DNA of 64,000 nucleotides from Ianthella basta (GCA_964019415.1 OZ025872.1:9436678-9500677); one strand, 5' to 3'. Numbered from the stretch's first letter, positions 1-54,207 are shown. Program-made: numbers and translations. The notes: generated by a model from the letters alone, not told the origin.

Positions 1-189
1 CTCATCAATCATCTTCCCAAAGTGGTTGTGCAACCACAAAGCCAAGGGGCCAAGCAGTGTAGAGTCGTACAGAGGCATTGGAGTGCGGGTCATGTGGGCC
101 ACCTGCAGGAGAGAGAAGTGGTTGGTGCCCTTCAAACTCTATCTTTGTTAGTGGCTGCTATACAAGTGTGTGCATGTGTGTGTGTGTGT

Positions 190-229
<40 letters not shown>

Positions 230-3200
230 TTGTGTTCGAAAGCATCCATGTTAGTCTGTATGACACACATGCAAGTGTCCCCAACGCACTCACCACTATC
301 AACCAGGTAAACTTCACAACAGGGAGACCGAGTGTCATGAGAACCAAAGATGGCCACTGGCCGTAAACCACCTCTGAGTGCTTCACGAAGCTCCAGGTGA
401 AGTAACACGTAAGCAATAGAGGTAATCCAGGAGAGAGAACACTTGTGTCCGCACACGTAGACCCATTCTTTCCAATCCCCCCCTTCAGAATATCAACAAA
501 GTCTTGGAGGAGGGTCCACACCAGCACCACCATGCAGCCAGCGATGATTATAAGGCGGAGCTCTAGGCCAAAAAGGAACTCCTGTTTCCAAAATGCAGTG
601 CCAAAAAAGCCTGGTACGACGTGAATGAACATGATGAAGAACTGTGCCTCTGTGACGTCAACCCTTAGAAAGGGGGGGAAGAGGATGGAGAGGGGGAGAG
701 AAGGATTAGTTACTATTACATATAGGAGACCTATGTATGTATGTACAGTATTAAGCAACACCACCTTTGCTAATCCCAGTGAATAAGGCATGCATGCACA
801 AAGGTAGCCAGCTACATAGATTATTATAGTGCATTGGCACATACATACATACAGGGGACATCTCTGGACATCTTTGGGACACTTTGTATGAGTTGAAATG
901 TCCTCATTAGAGAGGTGTCCTTATCAGAGAGGTGTCCTTATTAAAGAGGTGTCCTTATTAGAGAGGTGTCCTTATTAGAGAGGTGTTCTAATTAGAGAGG
1001 TGTCCTCATTAGAGAGGTGTCCTTATTAGAGAGGTGTCCTTATTAGAGAGGTGTCCTTATTAGAGAGGTATCTTTATTAGAGAGGTGTCCATATTAGAGA
1101 GGTGTCCTTATTAGAGAGGTGTCCATATTTCAGGGGTAGTGGTACACATCTCTATGTACGTAACTGGGACAGTAAGCACTGCCCTCCTTAAAACGATGCC
1201 CTGAATTCAGGGGTCCTTTATGCTGAACACACATGCCTATACCTAATCATATGCATGTAAATGCATTACAGCAATAAGAACTGGTATACACTTGACCAAA
1301 AACTTGGTTCAGACAACTTCATCGATACAGCAAGAAGACGTATGCTTTAGCCACACACAATACCTGTTGTCATAGACTACAAGTGAACATACCATGACTC
1401 TATTTATATGCATAATCACGTACACATAAGAAGCATTATAAGAAGCTTCGATTGTACTGTACAGTATAATATATATACAGAACTATGTAGTATCTAATAA
1501 TATAAATTACTAGAACTCACCATCTAAATGAAAGTTTCCCGCACACAAACGCTTGCCAGTGGCTGCAGTAGAACAGTGCCAACACGACGAAGCAAGCGAC
1601 TGGGTAGAAAAGAGGGAAATCCCCCAGCGAAGCAGCAGATCCACACGCAATCCCCACCATCAGAGCTGACACGGCATCACAGCCGTGGTCAAAGAGCTCG
1701 CCCAGAGGGGTGGCACTCTGCGTGCGCCGAGCCTGCTTGCCATCAACTGCGTCCAGCGACTGGTAGGCGAACAGGCCGACCACAAAGAGGAGGTATGACC
1801 ACTGCGGGGCCTACGTAGAATGAGAAAAGAACAATTGTATTACAGTAGAGTATACGTACAGTGGAACCTGTCTAAGATGGTCACTGCGTTAGGCAGCCAC
1901 CTCTCTAAAACAGCCAGCCTCCCTGCCTCCAAATAGCACTAAAGCATTGCAATCTACCTCAGTAGAGCAGCCACCTCTCTATATACACTAGGTCAGTTAG
2001 AACTGGCCCAAAGGTGGTTGCTTTAGACAGGTTTCACTGTACTTGGGATTGGGTATCTTCTTTAAAGTGGGGATTCCTTTTGCTAGAAGGCTCCTCTTTC
2101 AGGCACCCTCAGCACACACAGTACGTGCAACATAAACACACATACAGTAAATTAGTCCATGTCCATACAGTAGGTATTGTTTGCTGTATAGTGTGAGTTG
2201 TCAAGGACAATTAACAGGCACCCTTAGCAACCAGGTATCATCTGGAACTAATCCACTGTGTGGCGTAGAATTGAATAGCTAACAAAGGAACAGACAGAGA
2301 ACCAGTGCATTTTAGTGAGACAAGTGATAGCTTTGATGTGGTCTCACACAGGGGATCAGTGGTTGAGGTAATGGTGAGTCAGCAGTCCTTTAATTGTATC
2401 CTTCCTTAAATGACTGCACATCACAGTATTCTATTTAGCCTATAGCCACATACAGATACGACTAATCAGAGTCAAAGGACTTTAAAATCTAAACTGCAGA
2501 AGCTCACTGCCACTGTACGTTTAGCGAAAGAGAGAAAATTTCTGAGCAACAAATGTACTATTTACTGTGTGTGGCTGATGGCCTATGCCTCAGCACATGC
2601 ATCCAGGAGATTACGATATTTTTGCAACATACGTACGTACATAAATGGAAATGTAAAGAGCTACACATGTACAGTACATTATACATTCCTTGCTAGAAGT
2701 TATGTATCAAAATTTGACCAGACAACCATTAAAATCTAATTTGACCAGAGGGGATTGCAGAATCTATCACAAACCAAGGCTATGCACTTAACTCCACTCA
2801 CATCCTCCATACGTTTGTATGTGTATGTACATACGCACTGTGATTAGAAGTGAGAAACAAGAGTGCATCCTAAATTTGGGGAGCACTCACAAAATGGCCT
2901 CTCACGACAAAATAAGTACAATGAAAAATACAGTCACATCATGGTCAGCTGCAAATGATGCAATAGTACATATAACTTGCATCATAATTATGACTAGCAA
3001 ATGTGGAGAGCCAGCTAATCAATTGAATTTTAGTACTAAAGGTGGCGATATCGAATACTTCCTACTTCTTATGAAACCACAAATACTTGTAGGGTGAAAT
3101 AACAAGTCAGGTGTTCACAATCTACTATAAATAGCAACAATGCTACCATTTTTAGTAACAACCCACCTTTCCTTCAGCCTGTGGATCGAGCACCATGAGA

Positions 3201-3394
3201 GTCACGGATGTGACCAAATTGATCAGCAATCCCAAAAACGTGATGAGGTTGGGAGCGAGCCAGAGCGGCAACTTGGTCACCAGCCATCTCCAGTACACCT
3301 GAAGAGCGGGCTCCATGAAGGAAGACCCTGACACGCTGTACTTGTGCTCCTTTAGCCGTGCCAGCTGCAGCTCTGTGAAGACTTCAGACAACAT
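1..3394 (-). CDS. CEPT1: Choline/ethanolamine phosphotransferase (CEPT1-like), 5' four exons, partial
   Basis: Final step of the Kennedy pathway: transfers phosphocholine or phosphoethanolamine from its CDP form to diacylglycerol in ER/Golgi membranes. Coding exons on the minus strand are 3394-3167, 1810-1521, 663-294 and 102-1, all with GT donors and AG acceptors and phases that join cleanly (0, 2, 0). The 330 visible residues are collinear with animal CEPT1. Exon 2 holds the CDP-alcohol phosphotransferase signature (DG..AR, eight residues, G...D...D) as DGKQARR then GELFDHGCD. Exon 3 has the family stretch GGIGKNGST and several hydrophobic segments; exon 4 begins VAHMTRTPMPLYDS, typical of the C-terminal third. 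The start at 3394 was chosen because upstream sequence is spacer and the ATG lies in a GGCAGCCATG context. About 60 C-terminal residues should lie left of the window. CHPT1 (choline-specific) is the alternative, as the two are close paralogs. Confidence 0.93.
901..1131. repeat. 17-bp minisatellite in CEPT1 intron
   Basis: About 13 copies of a 17-bp unit close to GTCCTTATTAGAGAGGT, with a few single-base variants, lie in the intron between exons 2 and 3. Isolated copies of the same word occur near 6660-6690, and a related one near 60490, so the array probably grew from part of a dispersed element. Confidence 0.9.
1857..2041. mobile_element. TA-flanked MITE, CAGTGGAACCTGTCTAA family, copy 1
   Basis: The ends are inverted repeats: CAGTGGAACCTGTCTAA at the left and TTAGACAGGTTTCACTG at the right, each flanked by TA. 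There is no coding capacity. Other copies are at 32405-32602, 39604-39775 and 40730-40904. TA targets and this end structure suggest mobilisation by a Tc1/mariner-type transposase (inferred). It sits in the intron between CEPT1 exons 1 and 2. Confidence 0.85.
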
Positions 3395-3512
3395 GGCTGC
3401 CGCCTAGTGCTAGCACTTCACAAAGGACAGGTACGTAGCAAAATCTACAGAAAGAATAGTAGTACATAGAAGTAGTAAAGGGAGTGCAAATGACGAAAAA
3501 AGCATTAAACCA

Positions 3513-3725
3513 GGGGGTGGTAGAGGCTCATGCTATGAAGCAGGAATGAACTTGAACTTGATGAGCTTTCGCATAGCAGGTGGGGCAATAGTAAGATGTT
3601 TTGACCACAAGGGTCTTCGTCAGTTACAAACTGACTGGATTGTGTAACTGACGAAGACCCTCGTGGTCGAAACGTCTTACTACTGCCCCTACCTGCTATG
3701 CGAAAGCTCGTCAAGTTCAAATTCA
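3513..3725. mobile_element. Foldback element with hammerhead motif, flanked by TAAACCA
   Basis: Two arms of about 75-80 bp (roughly 3550-3627 and 3641-3721) are near-perfect inverted repeats. TAAACCA occurs at 3506-3512 and 3726-3732, a likely target duplication. A hammerhead core lies in each arm in opposite orientation; the right-arm copy has intact core boxes. No protein coding. Penelope-related or retrozyme-like non-autonomous element is my inference. Confidence 0.72.
3644..3680 (+). ncRNA. Type I hammerhead ribozyme motif (copy in 3.5-kb foldback)
   Basis: Core box CTGACGA at 3648-3654, helix II GACC/GGTC closing a five-base loop with one bulged A, GAAA at 3669-3672, and cleavage triplet GTC at 3674-3676. 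Helix I pairs GTAA (3644-3647) with TTAC (3677-3680). Cleavage would fall after 3676. The opposite arm carries the same fold on the minus strand, with AAAA in place of GAAA. Confidence 0.72.
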
Positions 3726-4324
3726 TAAACCAAGTAACTCACATAATTACACAGACATGGGGCACAGGTTATTAACAGCAGTGTGTGTGTGTGTGGGGGG
3801 GGGGGGGGGAGGGGGCTTCCAAGATACATGTAGGGATATAAGTACATATATGGCAAGTGGGACTTAAGCCTAAGTGTTCTTACGTCCCCCATCCCCCTCC
3901 CTTTAAATGTATGATTGAATAGCCTCTTCTTCCTTTATAAAACACATTGGCTAGTATCCAGTGACCACAGTTGTTGTCCATTTCAATGGAGAACAAGCCA
4001 CAGGAAAACAACAATACAAGGTATATCCCACACTGTGTGAATGGGAGGAAGCAAGGAGAAGGAAGGAAATGCGTGGTTCACCGTGTGTGTTCTTAACACA
4101 GACAGAACACTGAGTACAATACAGCATGAAAGCTGTTCTGAATGGAAGAGTTCTTCTGTGGTTGTATGCGAGAGCCCACAATAGATTCTAAGTAACGAAT
4201 GTATAGGCACGAACAAACGTGAACAGTGACAATGACGTGACGGCTTCTCGGCTGGCTCAAGGGTAAGCATACGTACTGTAGGGCAGTTCTCTACCAGCTT
4301 GAAGAGGACTTGAATTTTGCTGAC

Positions 4325-4376
4325 ATCTCAACCAGATGTGCTGGTTATCCTCAGGGCAAGAGTGATGGAAGGTTGG
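4325..4376 (-). ncRNA. Decayed hammerhead-like hairpin
   Basis: The minus strand reads CTGAGGA, then a hairpin AACCAG/CTGGTT, then GAGA and TGTC, with TTGC and GCAA outside that could pair as helix I. The GAAA box is changed, so activity is not expected. It looks like a relic of the same family. Confidence 0.35.
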
Positions 4377-5692
4377 AACACTTGGTCGACACGGTGGCAA
4401 GGCTACAAACCATTTACATTGGCATTCAGACAACTAACCATCCCACTTACGGGACAAGATGATCAAATTTCAAGCTGAATGTCATGTCAGGAGCATTTCA
4501 AACAACTACAAACAGAAATCAATGATCAAAGAAACACACATCGTAACATTGACTGCAAGGGTCAACAACTACTTCACACAGCCATTTTCAGCCCAGTGGA
4601 TGAACCCCTCCCCAACCTGGTTGCACTTTGCAACGACACTCTATAACATTTCTGCTAATTGCTTCACCTGTCTGCCTCAATGTGTTAGATTGCATGAGTT
4701 TTGCAGCCTTGTGTTTCTATTCAAGTGTGATTAACGGAAAGCCAGTTGCGCATGTTAACGTTAATTTTGGTCTATAAAAAGTCAACTAAAATTAATAACA
4801 AACCGTTGTCCACGGTAATAGATGAGAAAATGGCTAAGGCATATTGCAGGAGTTACGGCATATACAATAATTCATACTATAGCCTTTCATGTGCCTGTAA
4901 GCATTGAATAGGGAGAGCAGTAAACACAGCACACACACACACAGCCAGTAAATACTGTTCAAAGCATTCACAAGGTGACAGATGTCTTCAATAAGAGAAT
5001 TGAAGAATGAAGAAAATGCAGGGAACCTGATTACAGCAATGATAGAACCCATCCACTACCTGTAGGCAAGTCTGAGTTGGACTGGTAAAGGGGGGGAGGG
5101 GGAGGGGGGGGAATTTTCCCTGGACCAAACCTTCCATGGAATCCTCATATCCTTCGTTAGGTGGTTGCTTAGTCTCACCAAAGCTACTGACCGAACACCA
5201 TGGACTGACTATTCATCTGTGGGGTCAAACATCCCAGAACTATTCAACTGGTTTGTGCGGCAACCCACAACTAAAACAACAGTTGTCTGTGTGCACACAG
5301 TGTGAACACATTTATGGGCACTAACAGGCACGAGATTTTCACAATTTCCTCCTAACTGAAGACTACCCACAGTTGTGACGAGAGTCCCATTGATACACAT
5401 ACATGCATGGATTCCCAATGTAAGAGGACAACACTTGAGTGTGCGCACCTACAAAGCAACAAGGAGTATCAGAAAAGACACTTGGCTGTGAACATGTGTT
5501 GTTAGCTGCTGACACTCTCTCTTATCTAGTATTAGGAGTTGAATACGACATTCACAGTTGATTATCTTGATTGATGTACGCACACATACTTCCAAAGCTC
5601 AGATTTTCAGTGACTGTAACTTGCAACTCTATACATAAAGCACACACATACACACACACACACAATGACACACACACACAATAACACACGCA

Positions 5693-6409
<717 letters not shown>

Positions 6410-7227
6410 CACACACAAAATGTTTGAGAAAAAATGTGCAGCACTCATTGAATGTTTGAAAATCGTGGAGTGGTAATCACTGCCTTACTGAAAAAAAGTG
6501 ACTTGCACATAAAACCCCTCTCATGAACACCCTGAAATTAAGACACATTTCTCTTGAGGACACTCCCTACTTTCAGCTACGTAGAGATGTGTGCAAACCA
6601 TTTCTGAAATACTATTTAAGTAATCGTTTTGCACACATCTCTTAGGATTAGGACACCTTGAAGACACCTCTCTAATGAGGACAAGTGGGGCTGTCCAACT
6701 GCCTCAAAGTTGTCGGGGGAAGTGTTTGTTGTGAGCACAAATAACCCGTTAGAACGTATTAAACAACAAACAGCGCAGAGGAGCAATAAACGAAACCACC
6801 AGTAGCTTCACCCACTCCATACACACAGCGTCATTCGACACAGCTGTGCGCACAAGGAGGAAGGAACAAGCGAGCGAACAAGGAAGCGAGAGGAAGCCAA
6901 CGAAGGGAAGGAGTCAAACAATGGCCCACGCAGTTACAAATCAGAGCATAGAGTTTTACAGAAAGTGCCCGCACGATAGACATGGGCTAAAATCCATTCC
7001 TTTAGACGAAATGGCTCTGTACACAAGTCCACTGTACACGTGACGTTTAGCGGGTATTGAGAAAAGAATCCAACCGAAGCGGAATGCGAAGTGTCGCGTT
7101 GATCACACAGTGCAACATATGCGAACAACGACTAAGCTACAACTCACCACTTATTAAAGTGACCTAAAATCCTCAAAACTGAGAAAGTGAACACAACCTG
7201 TAAAGGAGCAATCTGGCCTCACCAGCC

Positions 7228-7286
7228 GACCGCCATCTTTGTGCCGTGATGCAACACATGACCGGAAGTGAATGAGCTGACTGCAA

Positions 7287-7298
<12 letters not shown>
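7228..7298 (+). promoter_or_regulatory. Candidate MCM9 proximal promoter motifs (YY1-, ETS-, E2F-like)
   Basis: In the 60 bp before and across the MCM9 start codon lie CCGCCATCTTTG (7230-7241, YY1-like), ACCGGAAGTG (7261-7270, ETS/GABP-like) and TGGCGGGAAA (7288-7297, E2F-like and overlapping the ATG). E2F control is typical of MCM genes in animals. The motif matches are seen; binding is inferred. Confidence 0.5.
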
Positions 7299-48755
<41,457 letters not shown>

Positions 48756-48763
48756 GTGGGTAA

Positions 48764-50277
48764 CTGCACGTGCACGTGCATGTAATGGATGGATTTGGTA
48801 GTCAACAGTTACAGCCCCCTATACTTTGGGCACCTCTGGGACAGTTTTGGACACGTTTTCAGACCTAAGTGGGCACCAATTGAGAGGTTTCCATATTTTT
48901 GGAATAGTTCTGCATTACCTTTTGTAGTGTGGGACAGTAGACACCATCCTCAATAGATAGGTGGCATGAATTCAGTTTATTCTGAGGCTTGTAGCATTAG
49001 GTAGCTAGGTACAGTTTGGATTACCTGTTGGCTTTCCCACCCACCCCACCCACACACACACACTTATACACACACATGTGCATGCACACACATAATCCAG
49101 AGAAGCTCATTTTGACCCACCTTGGTCTTCAAACATTATCAAGATCAAAGCAGTGACCAGCTCTCTTGCAGGCACCTCATCTCACTAACATCTCCTCACT
49201 CACTTTTTTCAAATTTTGCAATCCATCACAACGTTCAACTTTACAATTATAACAAACATAATAGCTAGTTGTGGCATGCAATTGCAATGGAACGAATTAT
49301 TATTACCAAGTTATAACAAAAAATCACGGATGTTTGCCTGCAAGAGGGCTCAGACTAAACAATGCATAAATTATGCGTAATTATACAATCATAATAATTA
49401 ATGTACAGGAATATTATAATACAACTATAGTAGACATGCAAAGTATAATACTATAATTTTATGTTTATGTATAATTATAATTATACACAATCTAACATAC
49501 GTAACCTGCCTAGCTGCGGATGTGACCGGACATCTGTGAAAAGGGGGTATACATTATGCCATGTATTTTTTTTTCTATGAGTGATAAATTTCTAAAATTA
49601 TAACATGAATAATAAAGTAATGGTCATGCTTCACTGTTGGCTAGTTAGCTAGTTAAAAAAGGAAGTCCTGACCAGGCAGCTGGCCAGTGGTCCCCAGCGG
49701 TCCCCAGCATGTTCACTCAACATACTGAACTCCATATGCTTCTGCCATGTATTATAATAAAGTGTCATTATTGACAAAATTAAACTGTCATGCCAAGTGA
49801 TCGATGTTTATATTCTGGGAAAATTTAGCTCTAGCTTTCTATCTTGCATACACATATACCTGCATGCAGTATAATATTAATGCATTGTCCCAACAACCTG
49901 GCAAAGTTTGAAAAATGTGTGTAGTCCTTTGTACATAATTATACAGTATATAGTGCTATGATCACAGTACACTGAAAGAGATATTAGTACAAATGCATGC
50001 AGATTATATGTATTAATACACATGCACACCAGCATAATTATGCCTAATTATACCAACACAGGCCTTGGGCCTGATGAAATATACGTAGCTTCTCATGACA
50101 CAAGCCGTGTGCCACTGTGTACATTACCAATATCAGTAACTAGGAAGAAACATATTGAGAAGTACATGGTGCAGTGAATAAGAAAAGCACTTAAAATAAT
50201 TATAATGTGTTGATAGATAGTCCTTGTTTACCATTACACAAAAGCTAGGGCATTCAGTGTATTTGTGTATATATGTA
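48764..50277. other. Spacer after MCM9 exon 17
   Basis: No further MCM9 exon recognised. AT-rich TATAATTA sequence fills 49380-49500. A 37-bp scrap of the receptor gene (CACTCAACATACTGAACTCC...) sits at about 49712-49748. From about 49515 to 50277 the sequence is a paralog of 54165-54657 (3' flank of receptor copy 3), about half of it recognisable. Confidence 0.55.
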
Positions 50278-51267
50278 TCAAAATGGCTGCATTTCAAGTT
50301 GCTCGGCAGGTGGTTCTGCTTGCTTCATTGGGATGGCTTCATTGTCTTTCTGGCACTTCCTGCAGAATAGGTGACGTAGCTGTTTTCGAACTGGTTTCAG
50401 AAACACTATAATCAGTATTGGAGTTGGAAGGTAGGACAAGAGACCTATGCTGTATGCGGTGTATACCCCAACAATGTCTGTCGCTTCTATTGAAAGTATT
50501 GTGATTACAATCTGTGCCAGGACCGTTAGACAGCTGCCAGGAAAGAGGAGGGCTGCAAACTTTGCATAAAAGCTGTACATATTTCCTTCTGCAATGGGGT
50601 GTCGTTTGATGTAGCACAGTGTACCCAGTGGAATACAGATGCACAGCAAAAGCGGAACAACGCATATAATCACCAACCAATTAAAGGATTTTATCGTTGT
50701 AATAAGCCCATAAGCACCTTTTACCTCAATGCTGTAGCAAGCCATGCACTCAACATACTGAACTCCATATGCTTCTGGTATAAAGATGCCAAAAGAATAG
50801 ATGAATGCTACTACCCAACATGGTGCCAAGCTCAAAATCAACCACTTGGCCCCACTCTCTGCCATACCGCATACAACTGGCTGAATCACCATTGTTGATA
50901 GTAACGTCAATCCAAGAATCCTAGCCTGCATTGTTAGAACATGGACGAAAAGAGCAAAGCGGCAGAATGGCAGTGAAGGCTCATTCGCATATCCTAGAGC
51001 AAGTGTCAGTGAATAGAGAGCTGCACAAAGCCATACCACTGCTGCAATTAGAATGGCCACCAAGAGATTTAGCAATAAGACTCGAACTTGAAGAGCCACA
51101 GATTTTGCCTGTAGTAGCATGATGGCTACCAATCCATTGAGGAGGATTGCGGGAACACGAACAATTGACAAGACAATGAGAAATGCTGTCAACCCGGTAT
51201 TTGGCATGGCTTGACAGGTGCTAGCAGTGGAATTGGCCCAGGAGACGTTCCCAAGTTCTTCTTCCAT
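50278..51267 (-). CDS. Rhodopsin-like seven-transmembrane receptor, copy 2
   Basis: Intronless, 329 aa from MEEELGNVSWANSTAS. Nearly identical to copy 1 through TM1-TM4. Differences cluster in the second extracellular loop and TM5 (ECMACYSIEVKGAYGLIT, SFNWLVIICVVP), the usual ligand-facing surface. The tail is longer (MKQAEPPAEQLEMQPF). Same motifs as copy 1. The coding region and its 5' flank belong to a segment duplicated together with MCM9 exon 14. Confidence 0.82.
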   Translation of the reverse strand: MEEELGNVSWANSTASTCQAMPNTGLTAFLIVLSIVRVPAILLNGLVAIMLLQAKSVALQVRVLLLNLLVAILIAAVVWLCAALYSLTLALGYANEPSLPFCRFALFVHVLTMQARILGLTLLSTMVIQPVVCGMAESGAKWLILSLAPCWVVAFIYSFGIFIPEAYGVQYVECMACYSIEVKGAYGLITTIKSFNWLVIICVVPLLLCICIPLGTLCYIKRHPIAEGNMYSFYAKFAALLFPGSCLTVLAQIVITILSIEATDIVGVYTAYSIGLLSYLPTPILIIVFLKPVRKQLRHLFCRKCQKDNEAIPMKQAEPPAEQLEMQPF

Positions 51268-52300
51268 TCTCAGACCTGCGCCAGCTGGTTCGATCTGTTG
51301 TGTACGTTTCCTACAGTCTCACTAGAAATGTTATATAATTTTAGGTCATCCTCATTTTGGGTTGGATATGTCGGAGGATATATCTCATAATGAATTGCTA
51401 CAGTAGGTCAAGCAAATCTTTCCAAGAACAGCACCTTGTCATTATAGGAAAATTAAACTATCTGTTAGTACAAGTGGTGCATTCAGGGTCATTGTGTTAT
51501 ATCACAATTAGCTGACATATATAGAAGGTGACCACATGCAATCACAGGGTATTCCTTTGAACCTACATACGTGTTGACTGCAGCTGCATGTTCAAACGCA
51601 AACTCTTTCTCCTGGTCTGTGTAACTCTTGTGGCTGGACATAAGAATTAACAAACCCATAATAAACCAACAACTACTCAGAGCACACTCTTCTACAAGGT
51701 GCATTAAGCAGAGCATTGTGCATGACTTTGAAGTTCAAAGAGTGTACATACAGATATGGACAGTGTATCTAAGGGGGTGTGGCTATAGGGGACTGCTGTA
51801 GGTGTGTGGATTAGCTCTGATGGAAGTAGTTGTAAAGTCTGGCACTGTCACTCTTATGCATGCAGGGCACTGACGGATCCAGAGATCTGATTAGGGTGGT
51901 GCCAAGTTCCCAGGATCCAAAAATTTTGAATAGCGAGGTGCTCTCTGACCAGGGGTCATCTACTGTCAAATGTAGTGTATATACGGATTTCAAAATTTCT
52001 GAGATATATACGTGTATCACTGCAGCACTGATAGAAACTTGGAGTGACAATCACACTACTAATTGCTGTAAATTTGAATTGATGACTACATCCCACATTT
52101 TAAATGGTGTGACTGCCACTCCTGAACTTAATACCATGTTATATAAACTGTATAAGAATTGTGTACATGCAATGTGGACCTGTTGTTTAGAGTGTGGAAA
52201 CATGTATTCGAATATAATCAGCAACTTGAATGAGAAACATGTGCTCACATGCTGCAGCATGTCTTGAATGAAAAACATGTGTTCAAACTGTTAACTCTCA

Positions 52301-52481
52301 GAAAGGGGTTGGTTCTCTAATACCAGCTTCACAACAGGGTTGAAAACCTTGCCGACGTTTCGACCAGATGCTCTGGTCTTCTTCAGGGCGAAACGTCGGC
52401 AAGGTTTTCAACCCTGTTGTGAAGCTGGTATTAGAGAACCAACCCCTTTCTGATGCCTGAGCCAGCTGAGAAGCCCTCACT
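52301..52481. mobile_element. 181-bp hammerhead element with 12-bp target duplication
   Basis: Flanked by TGTTAACTCTCA at 52289-52300 and 52482-52493. Long inverted arms (about 60 bp) run from GGGTTGGTTCTCTAATACCA to the mirror before CTTTCTGATGCCTGAGCC. Sister of 27354-27516, with which it shares the same 3' tail GAGCCAGCTGAGAAGCC. Confidence 0.88.
52347..52389 (-). ncRNA. Hammerhead ribozyme motif (52.3-kb element)
   Basis: Minus strand: CTGAAGA (52386-52380), helix II GACCAGA/TCTGGTC, GAAA (52361-52358), GTC (52356-52354). Helix I next to the core is GCC/GGC; the longer CCTTGCC arm lies 11 bases further out and could pair in an alternative fold. The core is intact. Confidence 0.62.
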
Positions 52482-52855
52482 TGTTAACTCTCACGTATTA
52501 TGTTTTCTAAGCAATAAACTGAGTATTTCTTTAACTGCCCTCAACTTGGAAGCTCTCATTCAGTTCACAGTTTAGGAAACACACCCTATGCCACAGCACC
52601 TATGCCATTTTAGTTTTGACCAGGAAACAACCTACGTACAACATTATACTTGTATACCTGCATGGTATACACTGCATTCATGTGAACGACAATGGGGTCT
52701 GTATAAAATGCAGGAAATGTTTTGCAGTGTGTACACTAGCTACAACTTTCCATTGTCTTGAACCGGTTGGGGGGACTTTTGGGTGAAAGTGTTGATGCAT
52801 TTGTAATTATAAAACCGTACTGTGAACAACACTTGTTGCAAGAACTCACGGATTC

Positions 52856-52857
<2 letters not shown>

Positions 52858-52934
<77 letters not shown>
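52858..52934. repeat. (GT)n microsatellite
   Basis: A pure GT run of about 76 bp inside the 51868-53810 insertion. Confidence 0.92.
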
Positions 52935-54207
52935 ATATGTGCTTGTATGTGTCCATGCAGATCGATCAAGCATTTTTGTGACATATTAGTAATAGTACAC
53001 ATTGTGTGCTAGAGTGAATGTGTGCAATCCTATACTTAGATTTAGTCCATGAATCTCTTCACATTTCTACATAATTATGTACATTTGTACATAATTATAT
53101 GTTAATACATTGTGCATTTGTACAAGAAAATGGCAGCGCACAGTTTGCAATAGCGATAATGACGGATTCAGTGTGACCATCACACCAAATGAACAGTGGG
53201 ATCAATCACACTTTTGGTGTGAGCACTAATGTGTGTGATCATCACACTGAATTTTAACAGCGTGGCTCGTTTCAACCAATCCAGATGTGATATCTCTTGC
53301 CATGAAGCATGCACCCATATGCAGAGAACTATGGCAGCAATCTCGGAAGATTGTATCTTTGAGCGAGTTATCGTGAGTTTTGCAATTTAGAAAGGAACAG
53401 GGAATACCTAAATTGGAAAGTGCTAGATTGTTGCCATAGATTACTGCACACGTAGATTGCATATATCCTAGGTTTGATCATATTCAGCCTTTGGAACAGA
53501 AGAAGATATTTTCCTGAAACTGCTCAACCTCACCTGAAGTAATAAATCTCACTTCCAATTTGGTTGGCTCATTAAGGGAAGTACTGATCAATATTATTAA
53601 GTAATATCACCAATTTGTGAGGAATGTCCATGTCAATTACATTTGCAATGGTCAAGATTGTTGCTTGTATGGTTTGACAGATACATACACAAATGTAATG
53701 TACCCTAAAGGAAGCTTTTAGCCAGTGCTGCTACCTTAACAAGTTTCTGCTACTGAGAACATCACAGGTGGTGCCTGGGCACCCCAGGCACCACTCTGGA
53801 TCCACCACTGCAGGGTTGTGTCATCCTTTGTGTTAGATTGATCACAGAAAGTATCAGACCCCGCCCAACCAGTCACCTCTGACCCCTCCCAACCTGTCAC
53901 CTCCAGCCCCAACCAATCTGTCACCTCCAACCCCTCCCAACCAGTCACCTCCGACCCCCCTCCCATACCTGTCACATCCACCTCAACCTCCACTCTGTGG
54001 ACTATGGACCGACTTCAGAACTACATAGCATTCATCAAGTCACTGAATCCCACAATGACACCTGAAGCAAATCAGTAAGTGGTGTAACTGGTGTGAGAGG
54101 TGGATGTGTGCAGTGCATACTGAATGAGCATCTTATACTATATACTGTGATGCGCTGATATGTGACTGGATTTGAGAAAAAGGGGCATTTCGTGCTATGT
54201 ATAAGTG

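Larger units (their letters stand above)
51868..53810. mobile_element. 1.9-kb DNA-transposon-like insertion (CACTGACGGATCCAGAG ends)
   Basis: The termini CACTGACGGATCCAGAG and CTCTGGATCCACCACTG are imperfect inverted repeats; the flanking CAGGG is duplicated (51863-51867 and 53811-53815) where the parent locus has it once. The ends resemble the CAGTGGCGGATCCAG type seen on hAT-like elements, though hAT would give 8 bp. The interior has no clear transposase; a plus frame at 51860-52267 is unrecognised. It has in turn received a hammerhead element (52301-52481), a GT tract (52858-52934) and a CACTGAATC/ATCACACTGA palindrome near 53160-53265. Confidence 0.75.
51370..54165 (+). pseudogene. Duplicated MCM9 exon 14 region, split by a transposon and carrying a stop
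   Basis: 51370-51867 matches 46480-46980 (intron 13 end), and 53811-54165 matches exon 14 (copy at 53814-54074) plus the start of intron 14. Between them lies the insertion 51868-53810. In the copied exon the codon GGT of VLDGSQ is TGA (53839-53841), and the SDPxxPVT repeat is expanded (261 against 210 bp, still in frame). Acceptor CTGCAG and a donor GTAAGT are present, so it could still splice, but no exon 15-17 copy follows before receptor copy 3. Confidence 0.88.

Noticed and set aside
6846-7043. 65-codon frame upstream of MCM9
   Set aside because: No domain, no splice link to MCM9, and the MCM9 start at 7287 explains the N-terminus.
52027-52267. Cys-rich 80-codon frame in the 51868-53810 insertion
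   Set aside because: It has several cysteines but no recognisable zinc-finger spacing or transposase motif, and crosses the element without flanking support.
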